Shown here one piece after another: positions 1 to 8,733 of a stretch of 64,000 nt of DNA; within the stretch, counting starts at the first letter, position 1, and every line of letters begins with the position of its first letter. The stretch comes from Sphingorhabdus sp. EL138 (GTDB lineage Bacteria; Pseudomonadota; Alphaproteobacteria; Sphingomonadales; Sphingomonadaceae). The stretch spans positions 105,001 through 169,000 of the forward strand of contig NZ_OGVD01000001.1 of the NCBI RefSeq assembly GCF_900258045.1. The letters run 5' to 3'. Both the position numbers and the translations under genes were made by a program. The notes beneath the pieces were generated by a model. It was not told the DNA's origin. It did no database searches and worked only from the letters and a program-made list of their open reading frames with translations.

Positions 1-1
1 A

Positions 2-934
2 GCAATCTGTTTGGTGATCGCCGTCAAATTCTTCGTCTGGCCGAGCTTCAACTTCAAAGGGGCCGGAGCGATGTTCGGATTCGGTGCGACTCTGCTCGCC
101 AGCCATTTGTTCTGGACCATTCAAAGTCAGGCCGACATTTTCATCGCCGGCCGCGTCCTCGACCCGCACGAGCTGGGTCTCTATGCTGAAGCTCTATTTC
201 TAACGACGATCTTCGCGGCAAAATTTGTACCGCCTCTCAATGAAGTAGCATTCCCGGCCTATTCCCGTTTGCAGCACGATCCCAAGGCCTTGAGCTGGTC
301 TTTCCTCAAGGCCGTGCGTTTGATCATGTTGATCTCCTGCCCGTTATATCTCGGCATGTCAGTTACAGCGGCACCACTGGTCGGCACGCTATTTGGCCCC
401 AAATGGCTCGAGATGGCACCCTTCGTAAGCATATTGGCCCTGGCGATGCCAGTGATGACGCTGCAGATATTATTTGCTCCCGCCAACAACGCGGTTGGCA
501 AGCCCCAGATCACGGCCCGCGCCTCTTTCGTTGGCGCTATATTAATGCCAATTACCTTTATCATTGGCCTGCAATGGGGCGCCATTGGTCTCGCCTGGGG
601 TTGGGTTGTTGCCTTCCCGCTGCTGACACTTTTTACTTTCTTTCAGTCTTACCGGCACATCGGAATCGGTGGCAGAGAGCTCGCTGCAGCAATTTGGCCC
701 GGACTGTCGACCTCTATAGCAATGGCCGCAGTCGTTTATTTTGCTGACCAGTTTTTACCGGATATGACTGTTTATGCGCGGCTCGCGATATTGGTTGCAA
801 TAGGTGGTCTCGCCTATGTCGGTTTGTTATGGCTGATGGCCAAACCGACGCTGATGGAAGTCATCCAACTAATCTTCAGGAACAAGGCCCCAGACCCAAA
901 ACCCGATGAGCAACCCACTGCAAGGCCCTCTTAA
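2..934 (+). CDS. Oligosaccharide flippase (MOP superfamily, Wzx-like), 5' truncated by window edge
   Basis: The reading frame is open to the first base, so the N-terminus lies outside the window; about 310 residues remain. The visible part is a string of hydrophobic segments of about 20 residues (such as SILALAMPVMTLQILFAP, IGLAWGWVVAFPLLTLFTFF and LAILVAIGGLAYVGLLWLMA) separated by short loops, ending in a hydrophilic Pro-rich tail. The segment DIFIAGRVLDPHELGLYAEA followed by FPAYSRLQHD is typical of the polysaccharide exporter family (PF01943/PF13440), which flips lipid-linked sugars or lipopolysaccharide units across the inner membrane. The family assignment is fairly sure; the sugar carried cannot be read. 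Upstream polysaccharide genes would be expected outside the window. Confidence 0.8.
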   Translation, partial: AICLVIAVKFFVWPSFNFKGAGAMFGFGATLLASHLFWTIQSQADIFIAGRVLDPHELGLYAEALFLTTIFAAKFVPPLNEVAFPAYSRLQHDPKALSWSFLKAVRLIMLISCPLYLGMSVTAAPLVGTLFGPKWLEMAPFVSILALAMPVMTLQILFAPANNAVGKPQITARASFVGAILMPITFIIGLQWGAIGLAWGWVVAFPLLTLFTFFQSYRHIGIGGRELAAAIWPGLSTSIAMAAVVYFADQFLPDMTVYARLAILVAIGGLAYVGLLWLMAKPTLMEVIQLIFRNKAPDPKPDEQPTARPS

Positions 935-977
935 AAGCGCGCATTGTATTGGGACAGTCATTGGTTAGGCCAAGCCT

Positions 978-1781
978 ATGGATCACATATTGTCTTTGGC
1001 TGCAGGTACTCTTCCAGAATTTCAGCCCAATCAAATCGCCGATGCAGCCGGGCAAGCAGGCTTCAGCCATGTCGGCTTCACAATTGAACCCAAGCAGTGG
1101 ACACCCGAGCAAGCCAGAGCCACCATGGCAGCAATCAAACAGCATGGCCTATCTGTGCTTGATGTTGAGGTCGTATGGATTCCAGAAGGTGGGGAACTTA
1201 CTGACGATCATCGCCTGATAGTAGATGCTGGTGCGGAACTGGGCGCACCCAATATTCTGGTCGTCAGCGCAGAACCCAATCCGGACCGAACAGCGGCGGC
1301 ATTGCATCAACTTTGCGAATGGGCTGCACCAGCCAATATCCGCGTGTCGCTGGAATTCTTGATGATAACCGCAGTACAATCGCTTGATTCCGCTCTGGAT
1401 ATTGTAGCGCGATGCGATCACCCGGCAGTGGCCGTGCTGATCGACAGCTTGCATTTTCAACGCGCCGGTCATTCCGTAGCCAGTCTGAAAGCTGTGGACA
1501 ACAATCTGCTAGCATATAGCCAGATCTGTGATGGCAACCTGCAGTGTTCCGATGATTTCGATTCCTATCTGGAAGATGCCATCGATTTGCGCAGCGTACC
1601 GGGAGAAGGCAGCTTACCGCTTGTTGACATATTGGCTGCCCTGCCCCCGGCAATCCCACTCAGTCTGGAAGTCCGGTCAAAAGCCTATCGCGACCGCTAT
1701 CCCGATCCTGTCGCACGCGCCACAGCAGTCCGAGAAAAGTGCCTTGCCTATTTTGATACTGTCGGGGTGTCGATCCGTTAG
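978..1781 (+). CDS. Sugar phosphate isomerase/epimerase family protein (xylose isomerase-like TIM barrel)
   Basis: 267 aa with the pattern of the AP-endonuclease-2 / xylose-isomerase-like TIM barrel (PF01261). The metal-ligand-type residues lie at strand ends: SLEF (Glu, about residue 123), IDSLH (Asp and His, about 154-158), R-VPGEG (about 201-207) and the final LSLEV Glu (about 224). The length fits the single-domain family. Members isomerise or epimerise sugars, inosose or keto acids; the substrate cannot be told. It starts 43 bases after the flippase gene on the same strand and may be co-transcribed with it. No signal peptide is seen, so it is cytoplasmic. Confidence 0.75.
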   Translation: MDHILSLAAGTLPEFQPNQIADAAGQAGFSHVGFTIEPKQWTPEQARATMAAIKQHGLSVLDVEVVWIPEGGELTDDHRLIVDAGAELGAPNILVVSAEPNPDRTAAALHQLCEWAAPANIRVSLEFLMITAVQSLDSALDIVARCDHPAVAVLIDSLHFQRAGHSVASLKAVDNNLLAYSQICDGNLQCSDDFDSYLEDAIDLRSVPGEGSLPLVDILAALPPAIPLSLEVRSKAYRDRYPDPVARATAVREKCLAYFDTVGVSIR

Positions 1782-1793
1782 TTTTTCGACAAA

Positions 1794-2222
1794 CTAAGCG
1801 CTTTGTATATAGTTGCGCATAGCCGCTGCTTCGCTCTCAATCTTGTCGATCCGGTACTTCACCAGATCGCCTATAGATATAAAGCCGACCAGCTTGTCAT
1901 CTTCAACCACCGGCAAATGGCGGATACGCCGCTTTGTCATCAAAGACAGTGCTCCGATTGCGCTCTTTTGCAGGTCGACCGAAATAACATCAGCCGTCAT
2001 CACTTCGGATACCGGCTTGTCCATCGCTGCGGCACCAAGATCTTGCAGGCAATGCAGGACATCTCGCTCGGAAAAAATACCTGCCACCCGATCGCCATCG
2101 AGAACAGGCAATGCCCCGATCCTTTTCTCGGCCAATATAGCAACAGCTTCGGCAACGCTATGGTTTGCCGAACAACTGAAGATCTGTCCTTCCCGTCCCT
2201 GCAATATAGCCTGTATCGTCAT
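1794..2222 (-). CDS. CBS-domain pair protein
   Basis: 142 aa made almost entirely of two CBS motifs (about residues 10-65 and 75-130). The first holds VAEAVAILAEKRIGALPVLDGDRVAGIFSERDVL and the second IGALSLMTKRRIRHLPVVEDDKLVGFISIGDLVKY (each quoted here only to show the repeated G-A/H-LPV and G-I/F-S pattern). Such stand-alone pairs bind adenine nucleotides and often regulate other proteins; the target is unknown. The start at 2222 is preferred over an in-frame ATG at 2246 because an AGAGG-like site lies about 8 bases upstream and the domain begins right after it. The gene converges on the isomerase gene, 12 bases apart. Confidence 0.85.
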   Translation of the reverse strand: MTIQAILQGREGQIFSCSANHSVAEAVAILAEKRIGALPVLDGDRVAGIFSERDVLHCLQDLGAAAMDKPVSEVMTADVISVDLQKSAIGALSLMTKRRIRHLPVVEDDKLVGFISIGDLVKYRIDKIESEAAAMRNYIQSA

Positions 2223-2363
2223 ATGCGCCCTCTTCCCATGCTTCAAAACATCCCTGATTCTTTATTATGTAGCATTAACATAGCATATTTTTGCGGGAAG
2301 TTGGACTTGATGGCAAATCCAATAAGGTCCAAAGAGGGGACAATTCCAATGGAGATGTAAAAA

Positions 2364-2663
2364 TTGCCCGGTCCATCGCAGCTAGATGATCCCCTATATG
2401 CCGGCATGGCTTGGTCGCGTTACTGGCGTCTGATGCGATGGATGAGCGCTCTCACGTTCATATGTGTCGCAGTCGCATTAGGCCTTTTATATTATCTCCA
2501 CGGGCTGGTTTCGGTTCACATGTATATTGCCACAGCAGTGGGTGTCGGTTTCGCCTTGTTGTTGACAGCTGCCCTGATGGGACTGGTTTTCATGTCCAGT
2601 GGAACGGGGCATGACGACTGTATCGATGATCCGGTCAGCAAGGATATTTCGCCGGATGAGTGA
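2364..2663 (+). CDS. Small two-helix membrane protein, unknown function
   Basis: 99 aa starting at TTG, with GGAG at 2351-2354 as a well-spaced ribosome site. Two hydrophobic helices are clear: about residues 28-46 (MSALTFICVAVALGLLYYLHG region) and 52-77 (MYIATAVGVGFALLLTAALMGLVF). The C-terminus is short and acidic. It resembles the small membrane proteins annotated only as hypothetical in sphingomonads; no function is assigned. Its last codons overlap the start of the thioesterase gene by 8 bases (ATGAGTGA), so the two are probably translationally coupled. Confidence 0.7.
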   Translation: MPGPSQLDDPLYAGMAWSRYWRLMRWMSALTFICVAVALGLLYYLHGLVSVHMYIATAVGVGFALLLTAALMGLVFMSSGTGHDDCIDDPVSKDISPDE

Positions 2664-3072
2664 AGAAGACCTGCGCAAGCTAATCACGCTACAACCGGTT
2701 TTACGAGTTGCACCGCAGCCGCGCGATCTGAATAACAATGGTCATATTTTTGGTGGCTGGGTTCTCTCGCAAATGGATATTGCGGGCGGCATAATGGCTG
2801 CGAGGGTCGCTCAGGGATCGACTGCCACAGTTGCGATTGAAGCGATGGAGTTCATCGCCCCCATCCTGACCCGTGATATTGTTTCGGTTTACGCCCAGGT
2901 TGAGCGGATCGGCAATACGTCGGTTAGCCTGCGGATTGATGTAGTCGCAGAACGCAACCGCGGCGAAGAGCATGTCCCGGTAACCAGTGGACTGTTCACT
3001 TTTGTGGCTCTGGACGAGCAGCATCGTCCGCGGTCCATCCCGGAAAGCTCAAAAACCAAATATGCCGTTTGA
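2656..3072 (+). CDS. Acyl-CoA thioesterase, hotdog fold (YciA type)
   Basis: 138 aa. The N-terminal half has the hallmark of the acyl-CoA hydrolase hotdog group: NNNGHIFGGWVLSQMDIAGG (about residues 29-48), where the Asp on the long helix is the usual catalytic residue, followed by AIEAMEFIAPILTRDIV (about 72-88), the strand carrying the family F-P/A-P turn. It would hydrolyse acyl-CoA thioesters in the cytoplasm. The ATG at 2656 is chosen over an upstream ATG at 2599 because it begins the conserved domain and overlaps the stop of the membrane-protein gene in the way coupled genes do. The acyl chain preference cannot be inferred. Confidence 0.85.
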   Translation: MSEEDLRKLITLQPVLRVAPQPRDLNNNGHIFGGWVLSQMDIAGGIMAARVAQGSTATVAIEAMEFIAPILTRDIVSVYAQVERIGNTSVSLRIDVVAERNRGEEHVPVTSGLFTFVALDEQHRPRSIPESSKTKYAV

Positions 3073-3104
3073 ATTGAATTCGACTGGCATTTTCAATATC
3101 TGGA

Positions 3105-4904
3105 TCAAGTTTCGTTGCACATGGTATAACTTGGCTCCGTAGCGGATCGCCCCTTAACTTGTATATCGGCCACCTTCTTGAAAGTCAGAGATGGTGCTGC
3201 GTTGACGGTGGCTTGACCAATCAGAATATCGACACCCTGCTCATCACACTGCCCCTCAAGACGGGACGCCAGATTAACCGCATCGCCCAGTACAGAATAA
3301 TCAAAGCGGCGGTCCGACCCCATATTACCTACCACACAGGTTCCTGTGTTGATACCGATCCCCATCCTGATGAGCGGCACATCTGCCTCTTCAGGCAGCA
3401 TTGCTTGGACTTTCCGATTGATATTCTCCATTTCTGCCAGCATCTCGCGTGCGGCTTCCAACGCATGTAGAGCATGATCGGGATCATCAAGTGGCGCGTT
3501 CCAGAAAGCCATCACACAATCGCCCATATATTTGTCGATAGTTCCCCCATGGCGCAGGATGATATTGGACAGCGGCGTCAGGATCGCATTGATCATTCGC
3601 GTCAACCCCTGCGGGTCATCCTGCATCGCCTCTGAAATGGAGGTGAAGCCGCGAATGTCGGAAAACAGGATGGTGAGCTCACGATTGACCCCGCCAAGAT
3701 TGAGCAGTCCCGGATCGTCAGCTATTTTCTGGACCATTTCCGGTGCCAGATATTGACCAAAGGCATTCTGCACTTCTCGTCCTCGTTTCTGTTCACCAGC
3801 AAAATCGCGTGTCGCAATAGCCGCCACGCCCAGAACCAGCGCCAGGGACGGGGCCACGGGGCTGATCCAAAAACGTCCGAATTGCAAAAGCAGCCAACTT
3901 GTGCCGATCAGACCGAGTAGCGACAGTGCTAGTAAGAGAGCCTTTCTCACGGGGGCCTTAGGGCGGGATACCGCCAGGGCAAGCGCCGCTGCGATGACAA
4001 CAAATAACAGCGATAACCACCGGGGAGTTTGTGCGATGGAAAGCCCCGCAAGCATGTTGTCAAAGATCGTCGCCTGAACCTCGATCCCTGGTGTCAGCTG
4101 GCGCGACCGCAATGTGTAGGCGGTTTCGAAGGCATCTATACCGCCCGCAGCGACGTCGGCATTGGTCTGCAAAGCAAAGCCAACAATTACAATCTGGTCC
4201 TTTAGATAGTCTGGCGGCAGATAAGTATCAGGGTCAAGCGCCTGATAATAAGAAATGGTCGGATAGCTACCCGCCGGACCAAAGTGCTGGATCCGGCGCG
4301 GAGTCCGGTTTTCTGGCACAGTTTTTCCGGTCGCCATCTTGATGAGCTTGGCCATGAAGCCATCGCGATAGAGCGGCATATTGCGCAGCACCCCGTCGCC
4401 ATCCATCGACAGGCTCGCGATACCGGTTTGCGCACCAGCTGCAATCAGCTTTGGCATGGGTTGGGTACGCACCAATGTGCTGCCATAAGGGCGTTCTATA
4501 ATAGTTTCATCAGCGGCCAGAATGATATCCTGCCCCATCGCATCGACCAGTGCCTGATCCTCGACATCATCCGACGGTTCGGCAAAAAGCACGTCGAAGG
4601 CAATGGCTTTGGTCCCCGCCTCGCGCAGTTGACGGATCAGCTCCGCATGTTGAGAACGCGGCCACGGCCATTGCTGTCCGATCGCGTCCATGCTCGGTTC
4701 GTCAATCGCGATCAGAGTAATCCCGGGCTGTTCTGGCACTACCGGGGCGGTCGTTGACAAATAGTCAAAGCTGCGCCCGTCAAGGTCTCGCATGAAGGTT
4801 GTCAGGCTGAGCAATCCAACCAGCAGTGCGGCCACCGCAACCAGCAACAATCCAGACAATCTGCGGTGCGGGGAAAGCATGGCTGTGATCCGTGGTTCGG
4901 CCAT
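3105..4904 (-). CDS. Adenylate cyclase with CHASE2 sensor domain
   Basis: 599 aa. TM1 is at about 16-36, followed by an extracytoplasmic CHASE2 domain (about 40-290, including LIAIDEPSM and the AFDVLFAEP strand), three close TM helices (295-312, 321-341, 347-363) and a cytoplasmic class III cyclase domain (about 406-590). Catalytic residues are present: metal-binding Asp in FSDIRGF (416) and in DKYMGD (462), the adenine-selecting Lys in DKYMGD (458), and the D-x-x-N/R stretch DYSVLGDAVNLASRLEG. It therefore should make cAMP in response to a periplasmic signal. Its ATG shares one base with the stop of the FecR-barrel gene (TGATG), so the two are coupled. The signal is unknown. Confidence 0.92.
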   Translation of the reverse strand: MAEPRITAMLSPHRRLSGLLLVAVAALLVGLLSLTTFMRDLDGRSFDYLSTTAPVVPEQPGITLIAIDEPSMDAIGQQWPWPRSQHAELIRQLREAGTKAIAFDVLFAEPSDDVEDQALVDAMGQDIILAADETIIERPYGSTLVRTQPMPKLIAAGAQTGIASLSMDGDGVLRNMPLYRDGFMAKLIKMATGKTVPENRTPRRIQHFGPAGSYPTISYYQALDPDTYLPPDYLKDQIVIVGFALQTNADVAAGGIDAFETAYTLRSRQLTPGIEVQATIFDNMLAGLSIAQTPRWLSLLFVVIAAALALAVSRPKAPVRKALLLALSLLGLIGTSWLLLQFGRFWISPVAPSLALVLGVAAIATRDFAGEQKRGREVQNAFGQYLAPEMVQKIADDPGLLNLGGVNRELTILFSDIRGFTSISEAMQDDPQGLTRMINAILTPLSNIILRHGGTIDKYMGDCVMAFWNAPLDDPDHALHALEAAREMLAEMENINRKVQAMLPEEADVPLIRMGIGINTGTCVVGNMGSDRRFDYSVLGDAVNLASRLEGQCDEQGVDILIGQATVNAAPSLTFKKVADIQVKGRSATEPSYTMCNET

Positions 4905-7900
4905 CAGAAGCGCACCTCTGCACCGGCGAGCACAGTAAATCGGGGCGCGGCGACACCAGTCGCTGAATCATAGCGTTTGTCGAGCAAGTTCAGCAGCGAA
5001 AGATTGAACGCAAGACGCCGATCCAGCGGTTCCCATTCCAGCCGTGCATCAACCAGTGTGACATCTTCGACAGGCAAGCTCAGGTCATCGTCCTGTCCGC
5101 CGATATAGCTAGCTGACATCGTCGCTTTCAGCCGGGTGGGCGCAGGAAGCGTCCAGACCAGAGAGGCCCGTGCGAAATGGCCGGGAACGAAGGGCAGTTG
5201 GTCACCGACATCGTATGTGCAACCAAACGTGAAGTTCAAATCTGCTGTGGCGCAGCCGAAGGTCGGGCCAATCGCTTGGTTGACATTGTCGCCAGAAACG
5301 AAGCTGCCCTCGATTGCGCTGTCCGTATAGGCATAGGACGCCCGCAACCCAATATTGCCGCCCAGCCACAGGTTGGCTTCTGCACTGATCCGCTTCACCG
5401 AGACAGGAAAACCGGTAATGTCGACGGGCAGATCAGGAACTGCATATTGTACTGCCTCCAGTTGCTGGTCTTGATACTCCACGGTCGTGAACAGGCGATC
5501 AGACCATTCGGCATCCCAGCGAACAATCACGCTGTCATTGCGGCTTTGGCGAAAGCTCGGTACAGAATTTGCCTGTAGTCCAACCACGGCGGCAGGCCGG
5601 AAGCTGAAATCGAACAGTCCGCGGCTTTGGCGCAAGAACGCAGCGCGCAACCAGTGGCCCTCTAACGGCTCATAGGAAGCGCCAAATCGAAAATTGAGAG
5701 GATAGCGCGTGTCACCTGCGATTGTGCGGGCCGTTGCTTCTACTTGCCCCTGAAGCACCAATGGTTCAATCGGATGGTAGCGCAAATCGATATAAGCCCG
5801 ACCTTCTGTTGTTCGCAAATCGAACCGGGCTGGCGCGATACCCGGGGCAACAATGTCCTGCTCAAAATCGAAAACCGAGGTAACGTCGCGCGTGCGTACA
5901 TCGCTCCATTCTGCGCCGATCCGTAAGTCCAGAGGACCAAAGCCTTTGGCATAACTGGCACTAAAATAACTAAAGGTAGCTCTGTTTTGCGCCAGTTGAT
6001 CCCTGAAAGGCAGCGTGCTCGTGGTGTCAATCGAGATGACGTTCAACTGCGACCGGCCAAAACCCGCCCCGATGGTAAGCTGATCACGATAGCCAAATTC
6101 GTGACTATATAATCCGAACAGGAAGTTCCTCTCCGCCTCGCGGTCTTCTTCCAGCGCAAAACTGTCATCCAGCAAGCCAAGAATATTGGTTTCGGACAGA
6201 TCCGTATTGCGCTGTAACTCCCCATTCAAAACGAGGCTATCGGACGGGGTGAGCTCCAGCCCGAGATAGCCGCCGAAAAACAACCTCTCGCCGCCGCGGC
6301 GTCGTGAGAACGGGCTGATATCGGGACGCCGGCGATTGTCGGAAATATCAGTGTAATTGCCACGTAGCCAGATCGCCGTGGGCAGCGGTGCATCAAAAAT
6401 GGTATCAAGCCCGCCGCTAAGCGCCTTCTCATTGCGCAAATTCTCATCCAGCAACGAAGCCCCGACAAAGGGTTCTATGAAATTGCCGTTGTCGAACCGC
6501 AGACGCCGGGTCGAACTGGCGACACTCAACGGGTCGAGAGCCACGCCTTGCAAGAAGCTGGACAGCGCTTCAAAGCTCTCCCCTTCCCCATTATCTCCTG
6601 CGGCCTGCTGTGCATTAAAGCTGCCATCAGCATTCCGGATCAGGAAAGGACCCGGTGTTTGGTTGATCGCCTGATCAAAATAGCTGGACGGCGTGAAGCT
6701 GTCGAACACGCGGTCGGCATAATAGCGCCCCCAGCCTTCCAGATCGAGGAAACGGAAAGCCTGGGACACAAGGCTTCCCGTCTCGCGGTTCTCCGACAAG
6801 TTAATATATTCGCCGCCGCGCCCGCGAAAACGCGTCAAGGCTTCTCGTGCGTTCCGGATCGCGTCATCAGCCGCAAAATCCTGCAAGGCAACACCGGTTC
6901 GGGCAAGAGCTATGGCCGGACTAAAAGGATCAAGCCGATCGGCTGCATCAAATTGCTGCTCAGCCAGTCCGGTCTCACCCATTTCATGATACACCTGCGC
7001 TAGGCCCAGGAAACCCATGCCATAGTCCGGGTTATGCGCCGAAGCCGCCAATGATGCTTCGAGCGCTTGGTCCAATCGGTCCTTTCGCCGCCAATATTGT
7101 GCCAATGCATTGCCCGCCAGCGCATTGCCAGCGTCCATTTCCAGAGCCTTGTCGATTTCCGCTTTAGCGTCGGACAGCCTGTTTTGTTCCAGCAATATTT
7201 CTGCCCGCATGCTGATCAGTTCCGCATCATAGGGCCGTGCTGCAAGCGCTCGCGTCACCAGCCGGCCGGCTTCTTTCAACCCGCCAATGTCCATCCAGTT
7301 TTTCGCCTGCGATTTCAGGGCCACAAAATCATCGGGGTCGTTCGCAAGAATGGGTTTCAGCAAGTCTCTTGCGGCCTTTGGCCTGCCGCCATAATCACGC
7401 AGCAAATCAGCGTCGCCGATCTTCAGCGACACGTCGTCGGGAAAGGTAGCGCGAGCAGCATCCATAGTGGCGAGCGCCGCATCGGCATCACCCAGCAACG
7501 CCTCAACATCTGCCTTGGTCCGATAAAGCGGGGCAGCATCCGGAAAGGCTTGAAGGCCCTCTTCCGCCGTTTCTTTTGCTGCCCTGAGGTCGCCATCATA
7601 GGCGGCGATCAGGGCAAGCGCCAGATAGCTCTCAGCCGTCGCATCAAGCATCGGCGGCGCGGCTTCTTCGCCCTGCTGTACCGCCGCGACATAACTGCCA
7701 TATGTGCCGGCAGCCCGGTCGACCGGATCTTCTGATCGGGAAAGGTCATCAAAAAAACGGGCTGCGGTTTCCCAGTCCCCGCTGGCTGCTAACTGGCGCG
7801 CGCTAACGAAAGCTTCGCTCTCATTATCGAGCAAATCCAATCCGCTGGCCAGATTGACAAAATACAGCATCTGTTCGCGCCCGGTCGGGTTTGCAAGCAC

Positions 7901-8470
7901 TGTCCGTGTTGGCGCCCGACCCAGCAGCACCGTGGCCGCTTGCCCCGCTTCGACGGTCAGTGATCCGGCCTCGTTCGAAAGTTCGACCGTGCCTGAGAAA
8001 ACCTGTAGTCGGCTGGATTCCGCATCAGCATTGATAGCCCATTCTGTGCCGCGAATAGCCGCCGTTGCCGATGGCGTTTCAATGGACAGATTGGTTCTGT
8101 TGCGCGGGCTGCGGCCCCACGCGCGGCCGCGTTGTAGCGACAGAGAGGATTTGCCGGTTTTGCTGACCTGACGGACGACCATGACCGAGTTCCTGCCCAA
8201 ACGCACTTGCGTGCCATCGGCAAAAACGATGGCCAGCGTACCTGCTGCTTTGGTGCGCAGGACGTCTCCGGTCTTCAGGTCTTGCTGGCGCACGGCCCTT
8301 TGCCACGTCCTGCGTGGTAGCAAAGTTGCCTGTTCTCCGCCTTTTGTCGCCGTAATTTTTCCGGAGAGCGGCGCGGGGCGTTTTACCGGCTGCGCCGCAA
8401 TGGCTTCCGGAAAGACACTTTGCCCCAATGCCATAAGCAGGAAAAATGACAGAGTCCTCTGAAGTCTCAC
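4904..8470 (-). CDS. FecR-domain / TPR / outer-membrane beta-barrel fusion protein
   Basis: 1188 aa with a signal peptide (cleavage near AIAA-QP, about residue 26). A FecR-type domain follows (about 60-185), with the typical turn IETPSATAAIRGTEW and a Val/Gly-rich beta repeat. TPR-like helical pairs run from about 270 to 530 (YLALALIAAYDGDLRAAKE, RAEILLEQNRLSDAKAEIDK). The rest is rich in alternating aromatic strands and ends in GAEVRF, as expected for an outer-membrane barrel with a terminal Phe. The barrel is neither a canonical TonB receptor (no TonB box or plug seen) nor a recognised porin. Coupling to the CHASE2 cyclase suggests the pair senses an envelope or extracellular signal; this is inference. 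Confidence 0.8.
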   Translation of the reverse strand: MRLQRTLSFFLLMALGQSVFPEAIAAQPVKRPAPLSGKITATKGGEQATLLPRRTWQRAVRQQDLKTGDVLRTKAAGTLAIVFADGTQVRLGRNSVMVVRQVSKTGKSSLSLQRGRAWGRSPRNRTNLSIETPSATAAIRGTEWAINADAESSRLQVFSGTVELSNEAGSLTVEAGQAATVLLGRAPTRTVLANPTGREQMLYFVNLASGLDLLDNESEAFVSARQLAASGDWETAARFFDDLSRSEDPVDRAAGTYGSYVAAVQQGEEAAPPMLDATAESYLALALIAAYDGDLRAAKETAEEGLQAFPDAAPLYRTKADVEALLGDADAALATMDAARATFPDDVSLKIGDADLLRDYGGRPKAARDLLKPILANDPDDFVALKSQAKNWMDIGGLKEAGRLVTRALAARPYDAELISMRAEILLEQNRLSDAKAEIDKALEMDAGNALAGNALAQYWRRKDRLDQALEASLAASAHNPDYGMGFLGLAQVYHEMGETGLAEQQFDAADRLDPFSPAIALARTGVALQDFAADDAIRNAREALTRFRGRGGEYINLSENRETGSLVSQAFRFLDLEGWGRYYADRVFDSFTPSSYFDQAINQTPGPFLIRNADGSFNAQQAAGDNGEGESFEALSSFLQGVALDPLSVASSTRRLRFDNGNFIEPFVGASLLDENLRNEKALSGGLDTIFDAPLPTAIWLRGNYTDISDNRRRPDISPFSRRRGGERLFFGGYLGLELTPSDSLVLNGELQRNTDLSETNILGLLDDSFALEEDREAERNFLFGLYSHEFGYRDQLTIGAGFGRSQLNVISIDTTSTLPFRDQLAQNRATFSYFSASYAKGFGPLDLRIGAEWSDVRTRDVTSVFDFEQDIVAPGIAPARFDLRTTEGRAYIDLRYHPIEPLVLQGQVEATARTIAGDTRYPLNFRFGASYEPLEGHWLRAAFLRQSRGLFDFSFRPAAVVGLQANSVPSFRQSRNDSVIVRWDAEWSDRLFTTVEYQDQQLEAVQYAVPDLPVDITGFPVSVKRISAEANLWLGGNIGLRASYAYTDSAIEGSFVSGDNVNQAIGPTFGCATADLNFTFGCTYDVGDQLPFVPGHFARASLVWTLPAPTRLKATMSASYIGGQDDDLSLPVEDVTLVDARLEWEPLDRRLAFNLSLLNLLDKRYDSATGVAAPRFTVLAGAEVRF

Positions 8471-8733
8471 GATCTCTTGTGCCCCTAGATCCAGCGAATT
8501 TCACAAATGTTTGGCGGTGTCGCTTACAATTTGCAATGACCGATATCACAAGAGGTAAAATAATTGGTCACCACATCAACACAGTGCCTAAAGCCGGGAT
8601 GTTTTAAGGGCGCGTTACAGACGTTGACGGGGATTCATTTGTTTTTGGATCTATTTAAATGAACGGCATCCCACATTCACGCTGGGGACAGTCCTGAGAG
8701 AAATCGGCTTACATGTATTCCAGCAGATTTTTA

